Below the pieces are notes generated by a model, which had not been told where the DNA came from, searched no databases, and saw nothing but the letters and a program-made list of their open reading frames with translations. Both the position numbers and the translations under genes were made by a program. A stretch of DNA of 34,414 nucleotides from an uncultured Roseburia sp. (GTDB taxonomy: Bacteria > Bacillota > Clostridia > Lachnospirales > Lachnospiraceae): the NCBI GenBank assembly GCA_910584215.1, contig CAJTYI010000027.1:1-34414 (forward strand). The letters run 5' to 3'. Each line of letters starts with the position of its first letter. The first letter of the stretch is position 1. Of this stretch, positions 7,799 through 16,037 are shown piece by piece.

Positions 7799-9217
7799 TT
7801 AAACCGGGTACGCACCGTTTTTGGTGTCTGCGACAGAGGCATCCACTTTCTTTTGCTGCGCCTCACGGTACTTAAAGAACTCGGTTGCAACCTGCGGGAA
7901 CAGCGCGTAGGATAACACATCCTCGTCCTGCTGCTTCCACTGTTTCATCTCCGCCTCGATCTTATCTAACTCTGGCTCAAGCAAATCCGCGTATCTGCAG
8001 GTAACGACATCTTTCTTCTCCTCGCCGAGAACTTTGTCGATCACTTCGGGATTGAACGGCTTTACGGTCTGGCCATATTTTCCAAGCAAAACGTCCTTAA
8101 ACTGGCCGTTCACCATCTTATAGCGCTCGCCGAAAAGAACATTAAACACTGCCTGCGTACCTACAATCTGCGAAGACGGTGTAACGAGAGGCGGCTCGCC
8201 AAGGTCTTTGCGCACTCTTGGTATCTCCTCTAACACCTCCGTAAATTTATCCTCAGCATTCTGCTCTTTAAGCTGTGAAACCATGTTAGAGAGCATACCG
8301 CCAGGCACCTGATACAATAAGGTCTGGATATCCACACCCAATACTTTCGGGTTCATCAGGCCGCTCTTTAACGCTTCCTCGCGCATCGGCTTAAAGTAGT
8401 CGGCGATCTCTTTTAAGAGCATCTGGTCAAATCCGGTATCATACTCCGTGCCGCGGAACGCCTCTACCATTACTTCCGTGGCAGGCTGTGACGTACCCAG
8501 CGCGAACGGAGACATCGCGGTATCAATAATATCGACGCCTGCCTCGATTGCTTTCATGTAGGTCATGGAAGCCACACCGGACGTATAGTGTGTGTGAAGT
8601 TCTACCGGAATCGTGGTGGAAGACTTCAATGCCTTTACAAGCTCCTCTGCCTGATACGGGGTCAAAAGACCGGCCATATCCTTGATACACAGAGAGTTTG
8701 CCCCCATATCTTCTACTTTTTTGGCGATATCCGTCCAGTAATCAAGCGTGTAGGCATCGCCCAGGGTGTAGGACAGCGCTACCTGCGCATGTCCTTTCTC
8801 TTTATTACATGCCGTAACTGCCGTCTGTAGATTGCGGATATCATTCAGACAGTCAAAGATACGGATAATATCGATACCGTTTGCAATCGACTTCTGTACA
8901 AAATACTCCACCACATCATCCGCATATGGACGGTAGCCTAAGATGTTCTGGCCGCGGAAGAGCATCTGCAGTTTGGTGTTTTTAAAGCCTGCTTTGAGCT
9001 TGCGGAGGCGATCCCACGGATCTTCTTTTAAAAAGCGCAATGATGCGTCAAATGTCGCACCGCCCCAGCACTCTACCGCATGGTAGCCGACCTTATCCAT
9101 CTTGTCGATAATTGGCAGCATCTGCTCGGTCGTCATTCTTGTTGCAATCAGAGACTGATGCGCATCGCGCAGCACGGTCTCCGTTATTTTAATTGGTTTT
9201 TTTCCAACTCCTGCCAT
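7799..9217 (-). CDS. oadA: oxaloacetate decarboxylase alpha-type carboxyltransferase (5S type)
   Basis: This 472-residue TIM-barrel carboxyltransferase belongs to the pyruvate carboxylase / oxaloacetate decarboxylase alpha family. It moves CO2 between oxaloacetate and carrier-bound biotin in the cytoplasm. The metal site is visible: D18 in TVLRDAHQS, K179 in SLCIKDMAGL (the carbamylated lysine), and H208/H210 in VELHTHYTSG. The substrate-side phrase MLFRGQNILGYRPYADDVV is present. It has no fused biotin domain; a separate carrier is encoded two genes upstream, as in the 5S subunit of transcarboxylase. An upstream in-frame ATG at 9262 would overlap oadB; AAGGAGGAG before the ATG at 9217 decides the start. 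It is the last gene of the operon. Confidence 0.9.
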   Translation of the reverse strand: MAGVGKKPIKITETVLRDAHQSLIATRMTTEQMLPIIDKMDKVGYHAVECWGGATFDASLRFLKEDPWDRLRKLKAGFKNTKLQMLFRGQNILGYRPYADDVVEYFVQKSIANGIDIIRIFDCLNDIRNLQTAVTACNKEKGHAQVALSYTLGDAYTLDYWTDIAKKVEDMGANSLCIKDMAGLLTPYQAEELVKALKSSTTIPVELHTHYTSGVASMTYMKAIEAGVDIIDTAMSPFALGTSQPATEVMVEAFRGTEYDTGFDQMLLKEIADYFKPMREEALKSGLMNPKVLGVDIQTLLYQVPGGMLSNMVSQLKEQNAEDKFTEVLEEIPRVRKDLGEPPLVTPSSQIVGTQAVFNVLFGERYKMVNGQFKDVLLGKYGQTVKPFNPEVIDKVLGEEKKDVVTCRYADLLEPELDKIEAEMKQWKQQDEDVLSYALFPQVATEFFKYREAQQKKVDASVADTKNGAYPV

Positions 9218-9233
9218 GATAATTCTCTCCTCC

Positions 9234-10382
9234 TTAAATTCCGAATATCGCCATAAATACACCGGCTGCTACAGCGGTACCGATCACTCCGGCAACGTTA
9301 GGCCCCATCGCATGCATAAGCAAAAAGTTTGTCGGGTCTTCCTCCGCGCCCACCTTCTGTGACACGCGGGCGGCCATAGGAACGGCAGACACGCCTGCGG
9401 AACCAATGAGCGGATTGATCTTGCCTTTTGTGAGCCAGCACAACAGCTTACCGAACAAAACTCCGGCAAGCGTACCGAACATAAATGCCACCAGACCAAG
9501 CATAACAATCTTTAATGTTGTAAAATTCAAAAACGCCTCCGCGCTGGTGGACGCTCCAACAGAAGTTCCGAGCAGAATTACGACGATATACATCAGCGCA
9601 TTGGACGCCGTCTCGGAAAGCTGGCGCACTACGCCGCACTCGCGGAAGAGGTTGCCGAGCATCAGCATACCGACAAGCGGAGCCGTTGTCGGCAGAATCA
9701 TGCAGACAACGATCGTAACAACGATCGGGAAGAGAATCCTCTCCAGCTTGGATACCGGACGCAGATTCTGCATCTTGATCTGACGCTCTTTCTTCGTGGT
9801 AAAAAGCTTCATAATCGGCGGCTGGATAATCGGTACCAGCGCCATATAAGAGTATGCCGCCACGGCAATCGGCCCCATCAGACCGGACTGACCCAGCTTA
9901 CCCGCAAGGAATATGGAAGTCGGACCGTCGGCGCCGCCGATGATGGAAACGGCTGCGGCTGCCTTGTCGTTAAACTTAAATAAAATTGCCAAAAAGTATG
10001 CGCCAAAGATACCGAACTGTGCCGCTGCACCGAGCAAAAAGCTGATCGGATTGGCAATCAAAGGCCCAAAGTCTGTCATCGCTCCCACGCCTAGGAAAAT
10101 CAGGGATGGAAGGATTGACCATTCGTCCAAAATATAAAAATAGTGTAACAAACCACCCACGCCATTGCTCATCTGTTCGGGCGTTGCAAAAATATCCGGG
10201 TAGATATTTACCAGCAGCATACCGAACGCGATTGGAACAAGCAGCAACGGCTCAAACCCTTTTTTGATTGCCAGAAACAGGAACACACACGCTATGAAGA
10301 TCATAGCATAATTTCCGACTGTGAGGTTAAAAAAGGCTGTCTGATGCAGGAGGTTGCTGATAGTCTCCGTAAAGTAACTCAT
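9234..10382 (-). CDS. oadB: Na+-translocating decarboxylase beta subunit
   Basis: This is the integral membrane subunit that decarboxylates carboxybiotin and exports Na+. It has 382 residues and about ten hydrophobic segments. The conserved IIGGADGPTSIF motif with D152, the Na+-site aspartate of the family, and the C-terminal NFLLMHAMGPNVAGVIGTAVAAG block are both intact. GGAGG lies a few bases before the ATG. It is placed between the biotin carrier and the alpha subunit. The sequence cannot separate oxaloacetate, methylmalonyl-CoA and glutaconyl-CoA decarboxylase versions, because this subunit acts only on carboxybiotin. Confidence 0.93.
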   Translation of the reverse strand: MSYFTETISNLLHQTAFFNLTVGNYAMIFIACVFLFLAIKKGFEPLLLVPIAFGMLLVNIYPDIFATPEQMSNGVGGLLHYFYILDEWSILPSLIFLGVGAMTDFGPLIANPISFLLGAAAQFGIFGAYFLAILFKFNDKAAAAVSIIGGADGPTSIFLAGKLGQSGLMGPIAVAAYSYMALVPIIQPPIMKLFTTKKERQIKMQNLRPVSKLERILFPIVVTIVVCMILPTTAPLVGMLMLGNLFRECGVVRQLSETASNALMYIVVILLGTSVGASTSAEAFLNFTTLKIVMLGLVAFMFGTLAGVLFGKLLCWLTKGKINPLIGSAGVSAVPMAARVSQKVGAEEDPTNFLLMHAMGPNVAGVIGTAVAAGVFMAIFGI

Positions 10383-10398
10383 TGTAATCCTCCTACTA

Positions 10399-10767
10399 TT
10401 AGTTTAAGGTAGCCAGTAAAGCGCCTGCTTCTACCATATCTCCGACATTTACATTAATGCTGGCAACGGTGCCGTCCTGCGGAGCAACCACCGGTGTCTC
10501 CATCTTCATGATCTCAAGGACTAACACGGTATCACCTTTCTTGACTGCGGTGCCCGCTGCCGCCTCGATCTTAAAGACCTTGCCTGCCGCGCCCGCCTCA
10601 ATCTTTACGCTGCCCGCTGCGCCTGCCGGAGCCGCAGGTTTTGCTGCCGGAGCCGCCGCTGGCGCTGCCGCGCGTTTTGGAGCCGCTGCCGGCGCACTGA
10701 CCGCACCGTTCTCCTCCACCGTTACATCATAGACATTTCCGTTTACCGTAATCGTATAGCTTTTCAT
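10399..10767 (-). CDS. biotin carboxyl carrier protein of the decarboxylase
   Basis: A 122-residue biotinyl carrier (gamma/delta-type or 1.3S-like subunit). The N-terminus (MKSYTITVNGNVYDVTVEE) is the usual docking strand. An Ala/Pro-rich flexible linker covers about residues 25-52. The C-terminal biotinyl domain carries EIMKMETPV with the biotinylated lysine at K88. It should shuttle carboxyl groups between the two carboxyltransferases encoded on either side and the membrane beta subunit. AGGAGG precedes the ATG. The gene sits 16 nt before oadB. Confidence 0.93.
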   Translation of the reverse strand: MKSYTITVNGNVYDVTVEENGAVSAPAAAPKRAAAPAAAPAAKPAAPAGAAGSVKIEAGAAGKVFKIEAAAGTAVKKGDTVLVLEIMKMETPVVAPQDGTVASINVNVGDMVEAGALLATLN

Positions 10768-10841
10768 TCTTATTATCCTCCTACTTATATTGATCTTACT
10801 CTGTTACCATTCTTTTAACAAGTTTAGATGTTTTTCTCACA

Positions 10842-11564
10842 CTAGCGTCTGCGGATGGAGCGCACCACCAGACCGTCCGCCGGTGTTCCCTCGCTCGCCG
10901 CGATCGCCGCCGTGATGACAGCGACCAGCTCTAAGTCATCGGTGAGCTGCTCCGTTACCGGAGCCACAGGCACTACGACCGTTTCTTTGGCTGGCTCTTC
11001 CTCTTTCGTTCCGGCAAACTTTTTCTGGAGCACCGGAATCAGATTAAACGCGTAAATAATCAGACTGATGAGGATGAGAACGATAAATACAGTGCCCATG
11101 CCCATCAGGGTATTGAGACCGGCTTTTCCCATCTTTTCGCCCAACGTATACACCAGGTCTGCATTGATGTCTTTTTGTTCTAACTGCTTGGATTCATAAT
11201 TATACTCATACACAAACGTCACACAGACTTCCCGCTCTTCAAAAACGGCGATCTGTTCTGTCGTGACGGTGTCTTGTGTCTTGGAGATCGTAAATTCGCC
11301 AAGTCCCACATATGCACCCAAATCCTGGGTCGCCTCAGACCATGAATTTACTAACTTCTGAACAACTTCATCATTGTATGTCTGGAAATATTGCTTCTGC
11401 TCCTCCGTCAGAGTGGACAGCATATCAATATTTTGCTCGGCGATATACTCAAACTCCTCATAGCTCATGCCGAAATAGTCAACATCTCTGGGGTCCGGGC
11501 CACATGCCGCCAATCCTAAAACCATACAGACAAGACAAAGTAATAATGATAATTTTTTCTTCAT
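10842..11564 (-). CDS. OadG-family subunit with a lipoprotein-like N-terminus
   Basis: The N-terminus is a lipoprotein signal with a lipobox (LAAC, cysteine 21). Residues 22-145 form a soluble extracytoplasmic domain. The segment GLNTLMGMGTVFIVLILISLIIYAFNLIPVLQ (about 149-180) is typical of the small OadG/gamma subunit of Na+-pumping decarboxylases, which anchors and stabilises the complex. The tail is rich in Glu, Pro and Val, with a C-terminal part (LVAVITAAIAASEG, then VVRSIRRR) that resembles the other OadG-type tails. At 240 residues it is more than twice the length of a minimal gamma subunit, because of the extracytoplasmic domain. I do not recognise the function of that domain. Confidence 0.82.
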   Translation of the reverse strand: MKKKLSLLLCLVCMVLGLAACGPDPRDVDYFGMSYEEFEYIAEQNIDMLSTLTEEQKQYFQTYNDEVVQKLVNSWSEATQDLGAYVGLGEFTISKTQDTVTTEQIAVFEEREVCVTFVYEYNYESKQLEQKDINADLVYTLGEKMGKAGLNTLMGMGTVFIVLILISLIIYAFNLIPVLQKKFAGTKEEEPAKETVVVPVAPVTEQLTDDLELVAVITAAIAASEGTPADGLVVRSIRRR

Positions 11565-11576
11565 GACTTCACCTTT

Positions 11577-13013
11577 CTATTTTGTTCCATGCTTCTTATC
11601 CGGCACGCCTGCGCATTTGGTATATAACAGTTCAAATGCATTTACCAGATATTTTCTGGTATCTGCCGCGTCGATGACAAGATCCACATATCCTCTCCTC
11701 GCTGCGGAAAGAACACTCGACTGCAGTGCGTCATACTCTTTGGCCTTCTCTGCAAGGACATCTGCGGAAGCCTCTGCATACATGATCTTTGCCGCCATCT
11801 GTGCCTCCATCATGCCGACCTTCGCATCTTTCCACGCATATACAAAATCGGCGCCTACCGACTTAGAGTTCATCGCCACATAAGCGCTGCCGTATGCCTG
11901 TCCGGTAATCAGATTCAGTTTAGGACATGTGGCGGAAGCAAACGCGCTCGTCATACGGGCAACGGCTTTCGCAAGATTCTTCTCCGCACACATCGTAGCC
12001 TTGTAGCCTTTGACATTTGTGATTGTGAGCACCGGAATCTCATAAGCGTCACAGTAGGAGACAAACTCAGCCGCCTTATTGCAGCCCCGCGCGCTGAGCA
12101 CCGGCTCAAACGCTTCTGTCTTTTTACCCTCTTCGTCATAGACCTCCGTACAGTTTGCCACTGCACCCACGGTCATGCCGTTCAATTTGATAAAGCCCGT
12201 CACCATCTCTTTTGCGAAACCGGCCTTGGTCTCAAAAAATACATTGTGATCGGAAATCTGGCCGAGCAGATATCTTGGATCGCCCTTCATCGCCTCCATG
12301 CTCTCACATACGCGGTTCAAATCATCAGTGCAGTCATCGGTGTAGACGTCCCCCTCGTTGTTTAACGGAAGCATAGTCACAAGCGCACGAATCTTTCCGA
12401 GAATCTCCTCCTGTGTGCCGACAGCGTCAATGCATCCGTTCTCCTCGCTGGCAAAATCTGCCGACGCGGTGTCACATTTCTCCACGCGGTTGCCCTCAAT
12501 GGCGTTCGGAGCGTTGATAAACATTTTACCTTTGGAAGACTCCATAAATGCGAAATCACTGAGTGCCGGCACAACGGCAAGGCCGCCGCCACAGTTGCCG
12601 AAAATAGCCGTAATCTGTGGAATCACACCGGAAGCAGCCACTTCTTTCGTGTAGATCTGTCCAAAACCGTCCAGCGCGTCCACGGACTCCTGCAAACGCA
12701 TACCTGCGCAATCAATCAGTCCGATGACAGGAGCGCCCATCTTCATCGCCATGTCATAGACAGCCGCGATCTTCTTCGCATGCATCTCGCCGATCGTGCC
12801 GTTTAACACGGAAGCGTCCTGGCTGTAGACAAATACCAGACTGCCGTCGATCTGTCCATGACCCGTGATTACACCGTCGGAAGGTGTATCCGCCGCGGCA
12901 AGATTAAAATCCGTACTCCTTGCGGTTACGAGAGAACCGATTTCCACAAAACTGTTCTCGTCGACTAACATGGAAATGCGCTGCATCGCCATGCTATCAT
13001 TACTACTATTCAT
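11577..13013 (-). CDS. acyl-CoA carboxyltransferase (12S/MmdA-like), divergent
   Basis: A 478-residue protein of the crotonase-fold carboxyltransferase family (propionyl-CoA carboxylase beta, methylmalonyl-CoA decarboxylase alpha, 12S transcarboxylase). Recognisable blocks are GHGQIDGSLVFVYSQDASVLNGTIGEMHAKKI, IGLIDCAGMRLQESVDAL, the first oxyanion-hole region FGNCGGGLAVVPALSDFAFM and the second, LITGQAYGSAYVAM, where the usual GGAY reads GSAY. It is shorter than typical family members (about 510) and its last 100 residues are divergent, so the acyl-CoA substrate cannot be named with confidence. It is the first gene of the operon. GGAGGGC seven bases before the ATG at 13013 fixes the start over an ATG at 13028. 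Confidence 0.85.
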   Translation of the reverse strand: MNSSNDSMAMQRISMLVDENSFVEIGSLVTARSTDFNLAAADTPSDGVITGHGQIDGSLVFVYSQDASVLNGTIGEMHAKKIAAVYDMAMKMGAPVIGLIDCAGMRLQESVDALDGFGQIYTKEVAASGVIPQITAIFGNCGGGLAVVPALSDFAFMESSKGKMFINAPNAIEGNRVEKCDTASADFASEENGCIDAVGTQEEILGKIRALVTMLPLNNEGDVYTDDCTDDLNRVCESMEAMKGDPRYLLGQISDHNVFFETKAGFAKEMVTGFIKLNGMTVGAVANCTEVYDEEGKKTEAFEPVLSARGCNKAAEFVSYCDAYEIPVLTITNVKGYKATMCAEKNLAKAVARMTSAFASATCPKLNLITGQAYGSAYVAMNSKSVGADFVYAWKDAKVGMMEAQMAAKIMYAEASADVLAEKAKEYDALQSSVLSAARRGYVDLVIDAADTRKYLVNAFELLYTKCAGVPDKKHGTK

Positions 13014-13106
13014 TCTTTTGCCCTCCATCTATAAAATGTTTGCCCTGCGACAGGCTTCATAGTGAATAATGTAAATTTAAAAAAATCACAAATTCCGCTA
13101 TATTAG

Positions 13107-13135
13107 ATTATAGTAATTTTTATGAAAGATTTCAA
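13107..13135 (-). promoter_or_regulatory. sigma-A promoter of the decarboxylase operon
   Basis: On the minus strand TTGAAA (13130-13135) and a perfect TATAAT (13107-13112) are separated by 17 nt. The site lies about 94 nt upstream of the first gene of the decarboxylase cluster. The surrounding sequence is strongly A+T-rich. Confidence 0.8.
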
Positions 13136-13201
13136 GTAATATCGTTAATTTTTTGACATTTTTTGTTACGTTATTTACATGCTGTCTTGCCGCCGACTTT
13201 C

Positions 13202-14413
13202 TTACAGCCACAAGAGCTCACGGACGCGCAAAAGACACCATGCAAAATCTATTTTTTCAATGTTTTTTGCTGCAACCACACGGCACTCTTTGAGCACTTC
13301 ATCACCCAGCTGATAACGGATGCGCCCGACTACCGCCCCCTGCTCCACAGGGGCTGCCAGATGGCCCACGACGTCGTAACTGATCGTGATCTCCTCCCCG
13401 TTTTTCACCAGCAGCTCCTCTGTCCCCTCGCCATCTAACACTTCCACGGGCATAAAGACATCGCCTCCTATGGTGTCTCCCTGTCCTCCCTCGGTTTTCA
13501 TCGGCTGCAAATACCGCTCGTCGATGGGATAATCGGCGAGACGCTTTTTGATAAAGTTCTCGATGCCATAGTTCATCAACTTTTTGGTGTCCGCCCATTT
13601 GTACGTCTTGTTGTTCGGCCAGCCGCAAGCGAGCAGCGCGACAATATAGGTTCGATCGCCCCTCTTTAGGGCGCCAATATAACAATAGCCGGCGTTTCCG
13701 GTAAATCCAGTTTTACCCGAGAGCGCCCCCTCCATCATCTGCAAAAAGGCGTTGTGATTGTTGCAGTGATAGCTTTTTTTTCCCTGTAAATCCGTAAACG
13801 AATGGCTGGCGGCGCGGGTCACCGTTAAAAACTCCTCGGCCACGGGAGACTGACTGATGCAATAGCGCATAATTAATGCAAGGTCTGTGGCAGTCGTATG
13901 GTGAAAACCGTTTTCATCTGTGGCGTCTAAACCGTTGGGCGTGATAAAATAGCTGTCTTTACAGCCGATCTCTTTGGCCTTGTTATTCATCATCACCGCA
14001 AATCCCCGCGTGTCTCCCGCGATATGTTCCGCGATCGCCACCGCGCAGTCATTAAAAGACTCTAACATCAGGCCATACAGTAAATCTTTGAGGCGAAACT
14101 GCTGCCCCTCCCGCATCCCCAGCCGCACTTTCGGCTGCGATGCCGCGTAGGAGCTGACCGTCACCTCGCTGTTTAGATCACAGTTTTCCAGCGTCAGAAT
14201 ACAGGTGAGTATTTTTGTCGTGCTGGCGTTGGCCATCGCCTCTTCGCCGTTTTTGGCATAGAGGACCCGCCCGGAATCCCCGTCCATCAACACGGCGGAT
14301 TTTGCATAAAGCTCCGTCTCCTTCGGCGGCTCGAGCGCATACATCTGACGGGTTGGAATCAATACATGGAAGATCGTAAGAAAAGTGAGAACGATAGAGA
14401 AAATTTTTTTCAT
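13202..14413 (-). CDS. D-alanyl-D-alanine carboxypeptidase, DacB/DacF type
   Basis: A penicillin-binding S11 peptidase that trims the terminal D-Ala from peptidoglycan stem peptides outside the membrane. It has a signal peptide (residues 1-26), the active-site S64-T-T-K67 (ASTTK), the S119-F-N121 motif and K234-T-G (SGKTGFTG), followed by a C-terminal beta-rich domain (about 300-400). All three catalytic motifs are intact. It lies directly after scpA-scpB. In Bacillus the sporulation gene dacB lies near scpAB, which makes a DacB-like role in spore cortex maturation plausible, but I see no clear sporulation promoter. The ATG is preceded by CGGAG at 8 nt. Confidence 0.88.
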   Translation of the reverse strand: MKKIFSIVLTFLTIFHVLIPTRQMYALEPPKETELYAKSAVLMDGDSGRVLYAKNGEEAMANASTTKILTCILTLENCDLNSEVTVSSYAASQPKVRLGMREGQQFRLKDLLYGLMLESFNDCAVAIAEHIAGDTRGFAVMMNNKAKEIGCKDSYFITPNGLDATDENGFHHTTATDLALIMRYCISQSPVAEEFLTVTRAASHSFTDLQGKKSYHCNNHNAFLQMMEGALSGKTGFTGNAGYCYIGALKRGDRTYIVALLACGWPNNKTYKWADTKKLMNYGIENFIKKRLADYPIDERYLQPMKTEGGQGDTIGGDVFMPVEVLDGEGTEELLVKNGEEITISYDVVGHLAAPVEQGAVVGRIRYQLGDEVLKECRVVAAKNIEKIDFAWCLLRVRELLWL

Positions 14414-14474
14414 TGCTTTGCTCCGGCATAAATCTGCTCGTAAAATCCTATTCTTTTATTTTTAATTTAGAACG

Positions 14475-14502
14475 CAAAAAAGCCGGGGCTATATCCCCAG
14501 CT
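14475..14502 (-). terminator. terminator overlapping the end of scpB
   Basis: Arms AGCTGGGG and CCCCGGCT (minus strand, 14481-14502) form an 8-bp stem with one G-T pair, and TTTTTTG follows at once. The stem includes the last codons and the TAG stop of scpB, so the terminator is built partly from coding sequence. Confidence 0.8.
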
Positions 14503-15061
14503 TTACATGCATCTCGGCTTCCGCCTCCTGTTTAAATTCTTCCATCTGTACCGTGCTAAGCACCGGCAGATCTTCTACCGACTGTACGCCGAAGCTGCGC
14601 AAAAAGTCCTCTGTAGTGCCAAAAAGCAACGGTCTTCCGGGGGCATCGAGCCTTCCCAGCTCCGTTACCAGATTATATTCGACCAGCTTGTTCACCGCAT
14701 GGTCGCTGGAAACACCGCGTATCTTCTCGATCTCAGCCTTTGTCACCGGCTGCTTGTAGGCGATAATTGACAAAGTCTCCAACAGCACGTCCGTAAGCAC
14801 ATGGCGCTTTGGCTGCTTGGCAATGCGAATCAGATATTCGTACATTTCATTTTTGGTGCACATCTGATAGGAGCCCTCAAGCTCGATGATTTTTACGCCC
14901 CGATCACTCTGCTCATACCGCTGCATCATCCCTTCTACCAACTCTTTTGTCTGCTCTTTCGGCAGCTCTATAGCCGCCGCAATCTTATCAAGCTCCACGG
15001 AATTGCCCATCGTAAAAAGAATCGCTTCGATAATCGCTTCGTACTGTTTTCCTTCTTCCAT
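14489..15061 (-). CDS. scpB: segregation and condensation protein B (ScpB)
   Basis: ScpB is the winged-helix kite subunit of the SMC-ScpAB condensin that organises and segregates chromosomes. The 190-residue product contains the typical ALFTMG-like start (EAILFTMGNSVELDKIA), the block LLETLSIIAYKQPVTKAEIEKIRGVSSDHAVNKL and the second winged-helix phrase LGRLDAPGRPLLFGTTEDFLRSFG. It lies 35 nt downstream of scpA. Length agrees with the family. Confidence 0.96.
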   Translation of the reverse strand: MEEGKQYEAIIEAILFTMGNSVELDKIAAAIELPKEQTKELVEGMMQRYEQSDRGVKIIELEGSYQMCTKNEMYEYLIRIAKQPKRHVLTDVLLETLSIIAYKQPVTKAEIEKIRGVSSDHAVNKLVEYNLVTELGRLDAPGRPLLFGTTEDFLRSFGVQSVEDLPVLSTVQMEEFKQEAEAEMHVKLGI

Positions 15062-15096
15062 CTATTGATTCCTTCCATCACTTTGCGGCTGTTACG

Positions 15097-15864
15097 CTAC
15101 GCCACAACTCTTGACCAGATATTAATATCGTCAAACGTATGCTCTTGTTCTATGTAAATCTTGCCCGTCTTCATCAGCTCCAAAACCGCCAGAAAGGTGA
15201 CAACGATCTCCACCTTGCCGGACTGCGCCTCCAAAAGTGCGCGAAAACTAAACTGGCGGTGCGTCGCACAGTACGCCTCCAGAAATGCCGTCTTCTCCTC
15301 CAGCGACACCTCTTCTTTTTCGATATTGCCAAATTTGGAACGAATCGGGTCGACCTTGTTGGCCTGCCTGCGCATGATGGCACGAAAAATATCGTTCAAT
15401 TTTTTGAGTGTGACATCCGATACCAGCTCGTCCAAATCAACCGGCTCCTCGTATTCCCTCACTTCCCTGGGTATTGTCGGCACTTTAAACATGACGCGCT
15501 CTGCGCCGATCTGCCTGTCTTTTAGCTCATTTGCCATACATTTGTACATCTTGTATTCTAACAACTGTTTTACCAGTTCCGCACGCGGGTCGGCTTCCTC
15601 CTCGTCCTGCGTCTCTTTTGCCGGAAGAAGCATGCGCGACTTAATGTCAATCAGTGTCGCCGCCATGACTAAAAATTCACTCATGACATTTAAGTCCTGC
15701 CGCTGCATCTCGGCAATATACGCCAAATACTGATTGGTGATCTCCGCGATGGGAATGTCATAGATATTCACTTTATTCTTTTCTAACAGATGCAAGAGCA
15801 GATCTAACGGCCCCTCAAACACCTGCAGTTTCACTGTCAACTCCATCTCCGTCTCATCTCCCAT
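15097..15864 (-). CDS. scpA: segregation and condensation protein A (ScpA)
   Basis: ScpA is the kleisin that bridges the SMC heads in bacterial condensin. The N-terminal phrase VKLQVFEGPLDLLLHLLEKNKVNIYDIPIAEITNQYL and the segment LVMAATLIDIKSRMLLP are diagnostic. The C-terminal winged helix (FLAVLELMKTGKIYIEQEHTFDDI) contacts the SMC head. The length of 255 residues is normal. Two starts are possible: ATG 15864 (weak ribosome binding site) and ATG 15846 (MELTVKLQ, with GGGAG about 12 nt upstream). The second matches the usual N-terminus better, so the true protein may be six residues shorter. Confidence 0.95.
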   Translation of the reverse strand: MGDETEMELTVKLQVFEGPLDLLLHLLEKNKVNIYDIPIAEITNQYLAYIAEMQRQDLNVMSEFLVMAATLIDIKSRMLLPAKETQDEEEADPRAELVKQLLEYKMYKCMANELKDRQIGAERVMFKVPTIPREVREYEEPVDLDELVSDVTLKKLNDIFRAIMRRQANKVDPIRSKFGNIEKEEVSLEEKTAFLEAYCATHRQFSFRALLEAQSGKVEIVVTFLAVLELMKTGKIYIEQEHTFDDINIWSRVVA

Positions 15865-15927
15865 TTATGGCCACCCGGCAACTTAAAAAAGACAACTGCC
15901 GGCCTATAGCTTTATGCCAGCTTTTTT

Positions 15928-15956
15928 ATTCTACCTTGGATGAACCAAAAATTCAA
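15928..15956 (-). promoter_or_regulatory. sigma-A-like promoter of scpAB
   Basis: On the minus strand TTGAAT (15951-15956) is followed after exactly 17 nt by TAGAAT (15928-15933). The resulting leader of about 60 nt contains a CCGGCA/TGCCGG stem (15875-15880 with 15897-15902) just before the scpA start region. Confidence 0.65.
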
Positions 15957-16037
15957 GAAATTTTTGCCAGAGATGAATCATAATTTTCATTCCTGTCGAC
16001 TAGAATAGACTATAGTACCTGTTTTGGGAGGTTTATC

